Shown piece by piece: positions 42,239 through 50,780 of a DNA stretch of 64,000 nucleotides. The translations under genes and the position numbers were made by a program. The DNA is from Grimontia celer (GTDB taxonomy: Bacteria > Pseudomonadota > Gammaproteobacteria > Enterobacterales > Vibrionaceae). Every line of letters starts with the position of its first letter. Positions within the stretch are counted from its first letter, which is position 1. The notes beneath the pieces are model-generated. The model was not told where the DNA came from. It was given only the letters and a program-made list of their open reading frames with translations, and did not search any database. The DNA is taken from contig NZ_FIZX01000001.1 in NCBI RefSeq assembly GCF_900055185.1, forward strand, positions 868,001 through 932,000. The letters run 5' to 3'.

Positions 42239-44260
42239 ATGAAAACCCGATTCGCTCCTTCAGTTCTGTCTCTCGCTATCGTTGCGTCTTTCGGCGCTTT
42301 TGCCAATGACTATGCATCTATCGATACCTACGAAGGCAAGCCTGCCTCTGAACACACCATCAATGCGAATGCGGCTGTGGCGAAAACACTGCCTTGGAAT
42401 GACACAACAGCGTTTGACCGCACCAAACGCGGCCTGATTGCTGAGTTTGGTACGCATGAAGCGGGTGAGTTGAAAAATCGATTCGAATACATGACTGACA
42501 TGTCTGTGAATGATCTGCCGCCAACAGTTAACCCATCTATCTGGCGTCAGGGTATGTTGAACTACGCGGCAGGTGGCTTGTATGAAGTAACTGACGGCGT
42601 TTACCAAATTCGCGGTGCAGACCTGTCAAACATGACCATTTACCGCTCTGATAACGGTTATGTCATTCACGATCCTTTGCTTTCCCGTGAAGCCGCAGCG
42701 GCATCTTGGGAGTTTGCGAAACAGCACCTGCCTGCTATTAACGGCGAACACAAAATCACCGGCATGATCTATTCACACATGCATGCTGACCACTTTGGCG
42801 GCTCTCGTGGTGTCTTTGAATCTGGCGACTTCGCAGCAGACGCTGAAATTTACGCGCCGAATGACTTCATTAAAGAGCTGGCGGACGAAAACGTGATTGC
42901 CGGTACCGCGATGGGACGCCGCGCTAATTACCAATACGGTACAACCTTGGATACCAACACCAAGGGCATTGTTGATAACGCGCTTGGCTTGGGTACCTCC
43001 CGTGGCGAAGTGACGCTGGTGGCTCCAACAGAAGAGATTGAAGAGCGCGAGAAACTGATCACTATTGATGGCTTGGATTTCCTCGCAATCAATATGCCTG
43101 GCGCAGAAGCTCCCGCAGAGCTTGTTCTGTATGTACCCGAGTACCGCTCTCTGAACACCGCAGAGCTGACTTATGACGGTATGCACAACATCTACACCTT
43201 CCGTGGGGCAAAAGTTCGTGACTCGCTGGTTTGGACCAAGTATCTCACCGAACTGAAAATGCGCTTTGTAGACAGTGGCTTGGTCGACAACATTCACGCA
43301 GCTCACTCAGCGCCAGTGTGGAATGATGCTAACAGTGAAACGAATGAAATCTCTGACTACATGACGCTTCAGCGTGACAACTACGGCTTTATCCATAACC
43401 AAGCAATGCGACTGGCAAACCATGGTGTGACCATTCATGACGTTGGTCGTGAAATCGAGAAGATTGTTCCTCAATCTCAGATTGATACCTGGCACACGAA
43501 CGGTTACCACGGCTCATACAGTCATAACGCCCGAGCAGTAGTTAATCTCTATCTTGGATATCACGACATGAACCCAGTCAACACCAACCCACTGCAGACT
43601 ACAGAGAAGTCGTGTGTATACGTTGAAGCTGCAGGTGCGGATGCCTTCTATAAGGCGGGTATGAAGCACTTTAATGCGGGTGAATATCAGGAAGCGTCTC
43701 AGCTGTTCAATGATCTGGTTCAGTGTGAGCCTAGCAACATAAAATACCGTTTTGCGTTAGCAGACAGCTTTGAGCAGCAAGGTTATCAGTCTGAAACCAT
43801 GGCATGGCGTAACAGTTATCTGCAGGGTGCCGTTGAGCTGCGCACCGGTGACATTCAGCCTTCAATCAAACTGGCATCACCAGATGTGATTGCGAATACG
43901 CCAACGGGCATGTTCCTCGACTTCATCGCGGTAAGTTTGAATGCTCCGAAAGCAGAAGCAGCAGGCCTAGACTTTAACTTCGGTGTGTACCACCCAGATT
44001 TGGGCGAGCGTTACTACGGTGAAGTGTCTAACGCGAATATGGCTAACATCCAAGTTGATGAGCTGCCAAAAGTAGATTTTGAACTTATCATTCATAAAAC
44101 CGACTTCACCAAAGTGGTATTGGGTGAAACCAGCTTGGAAGATCTGATTAAATCTGGTCAGGCAGGTGTGAAAGGAGATGCAGAGTTGCTTACGAAACTG
44201 GCTGGTACGCTGGATAGCTTCGACGGCATGTTTGAAATCTTGCCAATGCCTAAGAAGTAA
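42239..44260 (+). CDS. Alkyl/aryl-sulfatase of the metallo-beta-lactamase fold (BDS1-like)
   Basis: 673 residues from the ATG at 42239 (GAGG upstream), which starts a signal peptide (MKTRFAPSVLSLAIVASFGAF-, cleaved before NDYAS); the frame is open to 42176 but unlikely used. The metal-binding motif is SHMHADHFGGSRGV (about 200), with further ligands downstream including HAAHSAPVW. The middle part carries the dimerisation helices and the C-terminal 130 residues an SCP2-like domain. It hydrolyses alkyl sulfates such as dodecyl sulfate in the periplasm, releasing sulfate. Single gene with a strong terminator. Confidence 0.9.
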   Translation: MKTRFAPSVLSLAIVASFGAFANDYASIDTYEGKPASEHTINANAAVAKTLPWNDTTAFDRTKRGLIAEFGTHEAGELKNRFEYMTDMSVNDLPPTVNPSIWRQGMLNYAAGGLYEVTDGVYQIRGADLSNMTIYRSDNGYVIHDPLLSREAAAASWEFAKQHLPAINGEHKITGMIYSHMHADHFGGSRGVFESGDFAADAEIYAPNDFIKELADENVIAGTAMGRRANYQYGTTLDTNTKGIVDNALGLGTSRGEVTLVAPTEEIEEREKLITIDGLDFLAINMPGAEAPAELVLYVPEYRSLNTAELTYDGMHNIYTFRGAKVRDSLVWTKYLTELKMRFVDSGLVDNIHAAHSAPVWNDANSETNEISDYMTLQRDNYGFIHNQAMRLANHGVTIHDVGREIEKIVPQSQIDTWHTNGYHGSYSHNARAVVNLYLGYHDMNPVNTNPLQTTEKSCVYVEAAGADAFYKAGMKHFNAGEYQEASQLFNDLVQCEPSNIKYRFALADSFEQQGYQSETMAWRNSYLQGAVELRTGDIQPSIKLASPDVIANTPTGMFLDFIAVSLNAPKAEAAGLDFNFGVYHPDLGERYYGEVSNANMANIQVDELPKVDFELIIHKTDFTKVVLGETSLEDLIKSGQAGVKGDAELLTKLAGTLDSFDGMFEILPMPKK

Positions 44261-44304
44261 AACTCCATCATAGCTGAGAGAATAGACAGAATTGACATCT
44301 TGTC

Positions 44305-44335
44305 CGCCCCGGGTCTTAGACCCGGGGCGTTTTTC
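44305..44335 (+). terminator. Terminator after the sulfatase gene
   Basis: Eleven-base GC-rich arms CGCCCCGGGTC / GACCCGGGGCG with TTTTT following. Confidence 0.92.
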
Positions 44336-44481
44336 GTTTGAGCGTTTTAAACAATTAACGCTATGAAAGTACGAGATAATCCAAACTCCGATACGAATGT
44401 TCTTTGCTCATAGCCGTACAATAGAATTTCAGAAATCACTCAGTGGCTGTAGTTTGGGTGAATGCAATTCAAGGGTGTCAT

Positions 44482-44742
44482 GTGTCAATAACTTACTGGT
44501 TTGTATTCTTAGTCATTACTTTGATTTTAAATACATATACTTCATTCTATTTATCTAGAAGGGATGATTTAGGAACCACCCAAAAAGTTGCTCAAGTCAT
44601 TTTGGTGTGGCTGATACCTTTAATTTCTGCAATTGGTTTGCTTCTTTTTTATAAAGGCCAAGACGATGAGAATGACCCCGATAAGGGAAGTTTTGGTGGT
44701 GGGCCGAGTAATAGTATTGGTACGTCACATTCTGGGGACTGA
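44482..44742 (+). CDS. Small two-helix membrane protein
   Basis: 86 residues if started at the GTG at 44482 (AAGGG upstream); the same frame has another GTG at 44443. Two transmembrane helices (WFVFLVITLILNTYTSFYLS and VAQVILVWLIPLISAIGLLL) are separated by a charged loop. A polar tail rich in Asp, Gly and Ser (GQDDENDPDKGSFGGGPSNS) follows. The arrangement recalls PLDc_N-like membrane modules, but without certainty. Function unknown. Confidence 0.55.
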   Translation: MSITYWFVFLVITLILNTYTSFYLSRRDDLGTTQKVAQVILVWLIPLISAIGLLLFYKGQDDENDPDKGSFGGGPSNSIGTSHSGD

Positions 44743-44794
44743 TCCGGCTTGCTATGAATCAAACACTTTTTTAGCTAAGTCATCATGGAGAGAT

Positions 44795-45151
44795 ATGCTT
44801 CGTCAAAAGCAAGAAATGAAAAACCTTCTTTTTGTTTGTAGTCGCAACCAATGGCGTAGCCCAACAGGTGAAGAAGTTTGGAGAAGACAACCCGGCTTTA
44901 ATGCGCGTTCTGCTGGCACTAGCCCAAAAGCGAGGAAGACGGTCAGTGGGGCAGATATACGCTGGGCGGATGTTGTCTTTGTGATGGAGAAGAAGCATAA
45001 AAACAGACTAACTGCCGAATTTTCACGATTACTCGATCACAAGCCATTGTATGTTTTGGATATCCCAGACGAATACCAATATATGGATCCCGAGTTGGTA
45101 GAAGAGATCGAACAGAAAGTAGCTTTAGTCTTGGATCAAAAGACTCAATAG
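44795..45151 (+). CDS. Low-molecular-weight protein-tyrosine-phosphatase-like protein
   Basis: 118 residues from the ATG at 44795 with GGAGAG upstream (ATG 44816 is possible). The phosphate-binding loop CSRNQWRS fits C-x5-R-S, and DIPDEYQYMDPELVEEIEQK could supply the catalytic aspartate. WADVVFVMEKKHKNRL is also family-like. It is shorter than usual LMW phosphatases (about 150). It lies 19 bases before kptA, so the two are likely co-expressed, suggesting a role in RNA end or phosphate repair rather than protein tyrosine dephosphorylation; this is inference. Confidence 0.7.
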   Translation: MLRQKQEMKNLLFVCSRNQWRSPTGEEVWRRQPGFNARSAGTSPKARKTVSGADIRWADVVFVMEKKHKNRLTAEFSRLLDHKPLYVLDIPDEYQYMDPELVEEIEQKVALVLDQKTQ

Positions 45152-45170
45152 ACATGAAAACTATATATTG

Positions 45171-45713
45171 ATGAACAAAGAACTCACCGACATTTCAAAG
45201 TACCTAAGCTTTGTACTCAGGCACAAGCCAGAAGCCATTAACCTTGTACTTGATGAGCAAGGTTGGGCTGAAATTAACGCCCTTATCGCAAATACCAAGG
45301 ATTATGAACTATCAGTGGATTTAATCCGATTGGTGGTTGAAACCAATGATAAACAGCGCTTTTCTCTTGATGAGGCAGGGCATCGTATTCGAGCGAATCA
45401 AGGTCATTCAATCTGCGTTGATTTGGGGCTATCACCACGGGTGCCGCCATCTCAACTGATTCATGGGACGGCCGAACGATTTGTTGTTCAGATAGAGAAA
45501 GAAGGGTTATTGAAGGGAAATCGCCAGTACGTTCATTTAACAGAATCAGAGAGCGTCGCGTCATCCGTTGGTACGCGGTATGGAAAGCCTGTTTGTTTAA
45601 CCATTGATGCAAAGCGAATGCATGAAGATGGTTTTGAATTTTATAAGACAATGAATAATGTCTGGTTGGTGGACAGCGTACCAAGCGAATATTTGACGCT
45701 GCCTAAGCGCTAG
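45171..45713 (+). CDS. kptA: RNA 2'-phosphotransferase (Tpt1/KptA)
   Basis: 180 residues from the ATG at 45171 (a TTG codon directly precedes it). KptA transfers an internal 2'-phosphate of RNA to NAD+. The N-terminal winged helix has ISKYLSFVLRHKPEAINLVL. The catalytic domain has RANQGHS, LIHGTAERF, RQYVHLTESESVASSVGTRY and MNNVWLVDSVPSEYL, covering the conserved Arg-His-Arg-Arg positions. In bacteria it has no tRNA-splicing substrate and its role is unclear; it is often in mobile regions. Confidence 0.92.
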   Translation: MNKELTDISKYLSFVLRHKPEAINLVLDEQGWAEINALIANTKDYELSVDLIRLVVETNDKQRFSLDEAGHRIRANQGHSICVDLGLSPRVPPSQLIHGTAERFVVQIEKEGLLKGNRQYVHLTESESVASSVGTRYGKPVCLTIDAKRMHEDGFEFYKTMNNVWLVDSVPSEYLTLPKR

Positions 45714-45759
45714 AGAATATCTCACCTTCTCAAATCTATTTGATATCCGCCAATTACTC

Positions 45760-45790
45760 AAAGAAAAAGCCCAGCTATATGCCGGGCTTG
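45760..45790 (-). terminator. Terminator for the 2OG oxygenase gene
   Basis: AAGCCCAGC / GCCGGGCTT arms around TATAT. On the minus strand a T-rich run follows, 19 bases after the oxygenase stop. Confidence 0.8.
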
Positions 45791-45808
45791 CTGTTTCTAA
45801 TCTTCATA

Positions 45809-46747
45809 TCAAAACGGTGCGTAGCTATCTGGGGTCGACACTGGCACTGTCCAGCGTGCTTTCGCATCAATTTCTTGGGTCAAACCACGAACAGGGATCT
45901 GCATGCGGTCGCCATATAACCACAACACGATGTTTGTGCGCGAACCACTGGTGATAGGCTGTGCAGCATGCGGCACACTGCCACGGTGAATCATCGCGAT
46001 ACCCGGTTCAAAGCTGAGTCGACGCACCACACCTGTGGCTGGGTCGTAGTAATCAATCTCTGAGCCAGTGAACTCTTCACCTGGCAGGTTGAGGTTGATA
46101 TTCATTGTCGCCGCGGAAGCATCAGTGTGCAGTCGCAGTGACGTATCAACACCGGGTTGATACTGAATCGAAAACCCAAAGGTTTGCGAATCATAGCCAG
46201 TAACTTCTGGAAACAGCAGTCGGGCGACAGGGCGCATATATTTGTCCATCACTGATTGATAGAACGCCTGAAACTCCGGTGCGGCCAGATAGCCTTCAGA
46301 ACGCTTGTCCAGCATAGCGCCGTGTCGGTTTAGCGCGATGCCATAAGGAGGACGCAAAGGAATCTCCGCGTTGGCGACGTTTTCCAAATAACCACGCAGC
46401 TGTGCCAAACGTTCAGGGTCGAAAAACTGGCATTGGAAGACACCTGGAGCGACTTCTTCCCACAGCTCTTTCACATCCAACTCTGTTGTTGGGTCTTCCC
46501 ATGCTTTGTTGACTGCATCTCGGAGTTTTGCATTCAATAAAGATTCATCCAACTTAAATGCATTGCCCTGCTCAGTGCGCTGCCACTCTTTCCAGGCGCT
46601 GCTCAGTAACTCTCGGTTGTTATCCCAAAACTTTTGAACAGTTGGGGTACGCATTAACATTTCTTGTCTTGAAGGCAGCGTGAGATTACGTGCTTGGTCC
46701 AAAGCGTTGACGGTTGCTTGGTCATTGATGATTGCTGCATGGCTCAT
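45809..46747 (-). CDS. 2-oxoglutarate/Fe(II)-dependent oxygenase (prolyl-4-hydroxylase-like)
   Basis: 312 residues. The double-stranded beta-helix core shows the iron triad: His-x-Asp in RLHTDASAATMNINLNLPG (about 210) and the distal His in VPHAAQPITSGSRTNIVLWL, whose Arg would bind 2-oxoglutarate. The N-terminal 100 residues are helical and unassigned. It hydroxylates an unknown substrate, possibly protein. GGAGA precedes the ATG. Transcribed alone toward kptA and terminated between them. Confidence 0.82.
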   Translation of the reverse strand: MSHAAIINDQATVNALDQARNLTLPSRQEMLMRTPTVQKFWDNNRELLSSAWKEWQRTEQGNAFKLDESLLNAKLRDAVNKAWEDPTTELDVKELWEEVAPGVFQCQFFDPERLAQLRGYLENVANAEIPLRPPYGIALNRHGAMLDKRSEGYLAAPEFQAFYQSVMDKYMRPVARLLFPEVTGYDSQTFGFSIQYQPGVDTSLRLHTDASAATMNINLNLPGEEFTGSEIDYYDPATGVVRRLSFEPGIAMIHRGSVPHAAQPITSGSRTNIVLWLYGDRMQIPVRGLTQEIDAKARWTVPVSTPDSYAPF

Positions 46748-46950
46748 CTTTCATTCTCCCATTCTTATTGTTCGTTTTGCCTGAGTAGCGGCGATGGGAT
46801 AACGTTATTACACACTTCATTATTGATAAATGGGCTAAAAGAAAAGACAGTTTCAATGATTTCTACATAATCAATGGCGGCTAAGCTTTTCGGGTTTGGA
46901 GTAGGCAGGCTGGATTAGCGTTGAAGTGGGGTTTCATCAGAGGGTAATAA

Positions 46951-46977
46951 AAAGCCCGACTCGTCGTCAGGCTTCTT
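46951..46977 (-). terminator. Terminator after pyrC
   Basis: AAGCCCGAC / GTCAGGCTT stem (one mismatch), followed on the minus strand by TTTTTATTA. Confidence 0.8.
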
Positions 46978-47009
46978 TCATTCACTAAGATGTTCTTAGC
47001 TGTTTCGAA

Positions 47010-48038
47010 TTACTTTACTTTCCAGCTAACGGTTTCGCCAGCGCGGATTGGCACGACAATGTCAGAACCAAATGGCATGGTGTCTGGCACTGGCCACTCT
47101 TCCTTGGTCAGCGTTACAGTGTCGGTGTTACGTGGCACACCATAGAAGTCTGGGCCGTTTTGACTTGCGAAGGCTTCCAGATTATCCAGTTTACCTTCTT
47201 GTTCGAACACTTCTGCGTAAAGCTCTAGTGCTGCGTGTGCGGTGTAAGAACCGGCACAACCACATGCTGATTCTTTCGCGCCTTTCGCGTGTGGCGCTGA
47301 ATCTGTACCCAGGAAGAATTTCTTGCTACCGCTGGTCGCTGCTTCAACAAGCGCTTTCTGGTGCGTGTTGCGCTTCAGAATTGGCAGGCAGTAGAAGTGA
47401 GGTTTGATGCCGCCAACCAGCATGTGGTTACGGTTATACATCAGGTGGTGAGCGGTAATGGTTGCTGCAACGTTCTCGTTCGCGTTTTTCACGAAGTTTG
47501 CCGCATCCGCTGTGGTGATGTGCTCAAGGACGATTTTCAGGTTAGGGAAATCGTTAACGATGGGCGCCAGAACGGTATCAAGGAACTCTTTCTCGCGATC
47601 GAAGATGTCCACCTCGTGGTGGGTCACTTCACCATGAACCAACAGCAACATTCCTACTTCCTGCATGGCTTCAAGAACGTGGTAGATGTTCTTTGCATTG
47701 GTCACGCCTGAATCCGAGTTGGTGGTTGCACCGGCAGGGTAAAGTTTCGCAGCAACAACAGCGCCAGACGCTTTCGCTTTGCGGATTTCGTCTGGTGTGG
47801 TGTTGTCGGTTAGGTAGAGCGCCATCAGTGGCTCGAATTGCTCAGAAGGCTTTTGCGCCATGATGCGTTCGCGGTAAGCAAGTGCCATTTCAGTGTTGGT
47901 CACAGGAGGGACGGTGTTTGGCATGATGAGCGCGCGACCGTTGTAACGGCTGATGTCGCGGACGGTATCTGTCAGCACTTCGCCATCGCGAAGGTGAACA
48001 TGCCAGTCGTCAGGGCGAGTAATTGTAAGTGTGGTCAT
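47010..48038 (-). CDS. pyrC: Dihydroorotase
   Basis: 342 residues, the normal length of type II dihydroorotase. It cyclises N-carbamoyl-aspartate to dihydroorotate in pyrimidine synthesis. The N-terminus has the zinc motif [13 protein letters not shown]. The carbamylated lysine is in [15 protein letters not shown], with further ligands in LLVHGEVT and [10 protein letters not shown], and the catalytic Asp in [11 protein letters not shown] strong GGAGGGACG site lies upstream. A PurR-like box 64 bases before the start suggests the purine repression known for E. coli pyrC. Confidence 0.96.
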   Translation of the reverse strand: MTTLTITRPDDWHVHLRDGEVLTDTVRDISRYNGRALIMPNTVPPVTNTEMALAYRERIMAQKPSEQFEPLMALYLTDNTTPDEIRKAKASGAVVAAKLYPAGATTNSDSGVTNAKNIYHVLEAMQEVGMLLLVHGEVTHHEVDIFDREKEFLDTVLAPIVNDFPNLKIVLEHITTADAANFVKNANENVAATITAHHLMYNRNHMLVGGIKPHFYCLPILKRNTHQKALVEAATSGSKKFFLGTDSAPHAKGAKESACGCAGSYTAHAALELYAEVFEQEGKLDNLEAFASQNGPDFYGVPRNTDTVTLTKEEWPVPDTMPFGSDIVVPIRAGETVSWKVK

Positions 48039-48101
48039 TAAGGCGTCCCTCCATAGCTAAAATATCGGATTGGCGCCTGTCGGCAAGGAATGTGAAATAA
48101 A

Positions 48102-48117
48102 AAGCAAACGCTTGCGC
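48102..48117 (-). promoter_or_regulatory. PurR-like operator upstream of pyrC
   Basis: AAGCAAACGCTTGCGC differs at few positions from the PurR consensus ACGCAAACGTTTGCGT and is centred about 71 bases before the pyrC start codon. PurR repression of pyrC is established in E. coli. Confidence 0.7.
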
Positions 48118-48244
48118 TCAGGCGGCAGGATGATAGTGGAAAAGGGCTTTTATTTCATCTTCTTTCTCGAATTTTACTGTTTCCATGTGTTTTTATGAGA
48201 GTCAGAAAAGCCAGATAAACTGACAAATAGGGATGTTCACTGCT

Positions 48245-48296
48245 GCTAACCGAGTGTTAGCTATTAATACAGAATATTGTTGTAATCTTCTGTATT
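48245..48296 (+). promoter_or_regulatory. Two hairpins upstream of the Ile-rich leader
   Basis: GCTAAC / GTTAGC (48245-48261) and a nine-base stem AATACAGAA / TTCTGTATT (48266-48296) lie immediately before the leader ribosome site AAAGGAGG. They may be operator palindromes or part of the transcript. Confidence 0.4.
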
Positions 48297-48306
48297 TAAA
48301 GGAGGA

Positions 48307-48396
48307 ATGGTTGACTTCCTTATTGGCATTGACAACTATAGGTGTATGAAAACGAATTCAATGCTCAAACTCATCCGAATTATCATCATTCCATAG
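48307..48396 (+). CDS. 29-residue leader peptide with isoleucine run
   Basis: ATG at 48307 directly behind AAAGGAGG (48298-48305), TAG at 48394-48396. The peptide ends LIRIIIIP, with five Ile codons among its last seven. An internal ATG at 48346 would give a 16-residue version. Its 3' end forms strand 1 of a set of competing RNA stems, as in amino-acid attenuators. Confidence 0.65.
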   Translation: MVDFLIGIDNYRCMKTNSMLKLIRIIIIP

Positions 48397-48462
48397 GAAT
48401 GGTGGGGATGCTGTTGCGCGTTATATTTGCAGAACCCACCCAAGAGGTGGGTTTTCTTTTTT
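48385..48462 (+). promoter_or_regulatory. Transcription attenuator with competing stems
   Basis: Strand 1 ATCATTCC (48385-48392) pairs with strand 2 GGAATGGT (48396-48403). GGTGGG of strand 2 (48401-48406) can instead pair with CCCACC (48435-48440), the 5' arm of the terminator AACCCACC / GGTGGGTT (48433-48453) that is followed by TTCTTTTTT. This reproduces the 1:2, 2:3, 3:4 scheme of classical attenuators. Confidence 0.7.
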
Positions 48463-48492
48463 CTGCTTCTTGGTTTTTATCTTGGAGGCGAC

Positions 48493-49041
48493 ATGAAGAA
48501 AGTAGCGGTATTTGGAAAACCGGGAAGCGGTAAATCCACCCTAAGCAAAAAACTGGCGTCAGAGACCGGGATTGCTCTCTATCAGTTGGATTCCATGCTT
48601 TACCAGAAAAATGGAGAGCAGGTGAGCCACGAAAGTTTTGAAGCGCGGCATGATGAGATACTGGCCTCGGAGAGCTGGATACTGGATGGTATGGGATTGC
48701 TCGGTTCGTTTAACAAACGTTTGGAAGCGGCAGATACGCTGGTTTATGTCGAACTGCCTTACTCGACAAGCTACTGGCTGGTCACCAAACGACTGCTGAA
48801 AGGTTTGTTCATCAAACCGGAAGGATGGCCTGATGGAAGCTCGGTGCTCAAGGGCAGTGTGCAAAGTTACAAGTTTCTCAAACTGTCACCGAAGTTCTGG
48901 AATGACAAGTTCCTGAAAAGGCTTGAAGCCATGTCGGAGAACAAAAACGTGTATGTCATCCGCTCGGTAAAGGAACTGAATGAATTCGTGCGCGTTAATG
49001 TGGAGCTTGAGAAGCGAACGCTTGGAAAGAAATCGATATAA
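48493..49041 (+). CDS. P-loop kinase-like protein (adenylate-kinase/FlaR-like)
   Basis: 182 residues from the ATG at 48493 with TTGGAGG upstream. The Walker A motif is FGKPGSGKSTLSKKL (about 7-21); LYQLDSMLYQ and WILDGMGLLGSFNKRLEAAD resemble the small P-loop family often annotated as topology modulation protein. It likely phosphorylates a small molecule or nucleotide. First gene of a six-gene rightward run and placed directly after the attenuator. No known tie to isoleucine. Confidence 0.78.
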   Translation: MKKVAVFGKPGSGKSTLSKKLASETGIALYQLDSMLYQKNGEQVSHESFEARHDEILASESWILDGMGLLGSFNKRLEAADTLVYVELPYSTSYWLVTKRLLKGLFIKPEGWPDGSSVLKGSVQSYKFLKLSPKFWNDKFLKRLEAMSENKNVYVIRSVKELNEFVRVNVELEKRTLGKKSI

Positions 49042-49056
49042 GGGAATAGGGTCGAT

Positions 49057-49581
49057 ATGAAAAGCCAGTTTGAGCTAATGGCAAGGTACAACCGGTGGAT
49101 GAATGAGCAATTGCTGGGTCATATGGAAAATCTCAGTGACGAAGACTTGTATGAAGACAGAAAGGCTTTCTTTGGCTCTGCTTTTCATACCATGAGTCAT
49201 ATTCTGACGGGTGATTTGTTGTGGCTGAATCGCTTTACCCGCGTTCCTAGCGAGGTGATGCTTGAACAGTTGTTAAGCCGTTATCCCGAGCCTCCAAGTA
49301 ACACAGTACATCTGGTGGAAGACTTGGCCTCTTTGAAAGCACTGAGAACGTCGCTTGATGATGATATTTCCCGCTGGGTCGCGTCTATTCCAGAGCAGGA
49401 ATTTAATAACACTTTGACCTACCGAAATACAGCAGGGGCAGAGTATTCTGAAAATCTCGCCTCTGTGCTTTTGCATTTTTTTAATCATCAAACGCATCAT
49501 CGCGGCCAGTTGACGACCTTGTTGAGTCAATCTGGCGACAACGACTATTTCACCGATCTTATCGCGGTTATCAGATCCTAA
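49057..49581 (+). CDS. DinB/YfiT-family putative metal-dependent protein
   Basis: 174 residues of four-helix-bundle type. Three histidines at expected positions can bind a metal: FHTMSHILTGDL (about 47) and FFNHQTHHRGQLTTLLSQSG near the C-terminus. The N-terminus FELMARYNRWMNEQLLGHME is diagnostic of DinB proteins. Related proteins are thiol-dependent transferases or are induced by DNA damage; the function here is unknown. It follows the P-loop gene by 15 bases. Confidence 0.87.
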   Translation: MKSQFELMARYNRWMNEQLLGHMENLSDEDLYEDRKAFFGSAFHTMSHILTGDLLWLNRFTRVPSEVMLEQLLSRYPEPPSNTVHLVEDLASLKALRTSLDDDISRWVASIPEQEFNNTLTYRNTAGAEYSENLASVLLHFFNHQTHHRGQLTTLLSQSGDNDYFTDLIAVIRS

Positions 49582-49603
49582 GTAGTTAAGGAGCACACAG
49601 GAC

Positions 49604-50086
49604 ATGGAAAGTATTGAAATCAGAGATGCCACTATTGAAGACGCATCGACAATTCTGCGCTTTATCACTGAGTTGGCAAGGTATGAAAAAGCCGAGCATG
49701 AAGTGAAGACCAGCATTGAAGCGATTGAGCAGTCTCTTTTTTCCGAAGAAGCCAACGCGAGAGCCATTATGTGCCTGCTGGGCAATGAGCCCGTTGGTTT
49801 TGCAGTTTACTTCTTCAACTATTCGACTTGGTTGGGCAAGAATGGCCTTTATCTGGAAGATCTTTATGTTTCACCGGAATACAGGAACATTGGCGCAGGT
49901 AAAGCGATTTTGAAGTATCTGGCAGAGCTGGCGGTATCTAAAAAATGCGGCCGTTTTGAATGGAGTGTTTTGGATTGGAATGAGCCCGCTATCAACTTCT
50001 ATCAGTCAATTGGGGCCAAACCTCAGGAAGAGTGGATCACCTATCGAATGGATGGTGATGCGCTGGCTGCGTTTGCTAACCAATAA
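49604..50086 (+). CDS. GNAT N-acetyltransferase (diamine acetyltransferase-like)
   Basis: 160 residues. IEIRDATIEDASTILRFITE at the start, EKAEHEVKTSIEAIEQSLF, then motif A LYLEDLYVSPEYRNIGAGKA and motif B VLDWNEPAINFYQSIGAKPQ closely follow the spermidine/thialysine acetyltransferase subgroup. It probably acetylates a polyamine or a lysine analogue. AAGGAG precedes the ATG. It sits in the same run as a LysE-type exporter. Confidence 0.87.
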   Translation: MESIEIRDATIEDASTILRFITELARYEKAEHEVKTSIEAIEQSLFSEEANARAIMCLLGNEPVGFAVYFFNYSTWLGKNGLYLEDLYVSPEYRNIGAGKAILKYLAELAVSKKCGRFEWSVLDWNEPAINFYQSIGAKPQEEWITYRMDGDALAAFANQ

Positions 50087-50131
50087 GGGAATTGAGCGGG
50101 CTCGTGACCCGCTATCAAGGAGAAAGGAATC

Positions 50132-50746
50132 ATGACCATTGCTTCTGGTATCGCACTGTTTTTCGCTATGGCACTTTCCGCACTTATTCCTGGCCCGAGC
50201 GTGTTTGCGACAATTTCGCGCTCGATGGGAAGTGGAATGAAGCAAGGTATGTTGCTCGCGTTAGGGATCCTGATTGCGGATTATATTTTCATCTTCCTTG
50301 CGCTTTCAGGGCTTTCCGCATTATCGAAAGTGCTGGGTGAAGTGTCTTTCGTCATCAAGTATGTCGGCATTGCCTATTTGTTCTGGCTCGCCTACGTCAG
50401 TTGGACGGCAGAAGTCCCTGAAGACGGAGAATCTGTCCCTTCGCAATCATCAAGGTTTTCGAGCTTGCTGACGGGAGTAGTGGTCGGTCTCTCTAACCCC
50501 AAAGCAATCTTGTTTTACATGGGCTTCTTCCCCGCGTTTGTGGACGTGACTCAAATCACCGGGCTTCAAGTGGGTGCCATTCTTCTGATTTCTACCGTTG
50601 GCGTGGGTGGTGTGTTGGGGATGTATGCTTATTCCGCAGCCAAAGCCGGCAAGGTGCTGAAAAGTAAGCGTGAGAAGCAAATCCTGAACAAGGTATCCGG
50701 CGGCTTTATGGCGTCATGTGGCGCGTTTCTTTTCGCAAAGTCTTGA
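50132..50746 (+). CDS. LysE/RhtB-family amino-acid exporter
   Basis: 204 residues with about six hydrophobic helices. The N-terminal LIPGPSVFATISRSMGSGMKQG and the central GVVVGLSNPKAILFYMGFFP are signatures of LysE/RhtB exporters. It exports an amino acid or analogue across the inner membrane. AAGGAGAAAGG precedes the ATG. If the upstream Ile attenuator governs the whole run, this exporter would be the gene most obviously tied to amino-acid status. Confidence 0.9.
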   Translation: MTIASGIALFFAMALSALIPGPSVFATISRSMGSGMKQGMLLALGILIADYIFIFLALSGLSALSKVLGEVSFVIKYVGIAYLFWLAYVSWTAEVPEDGESVPSQSSRFSSLLTGVVVGLSNPKAILFYMGFFPAFVDVTQITGLQVGAILLISTVGVGGVLGMYAYSAAKAGKVLKSKREKQILNKVSGGFMASCGAFLFAKS

Positions 50747-50780
50747 TAGAACGAGTGGCAATGAAACAAGGGAGAATTTC

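Noticed and set aside
42773-43306. 177-codon minus-strand ORF inside the sulfatase gene
   Set aside because: Shadow frame opposite a clear metallo-beta-lactamase-fold enzyme.
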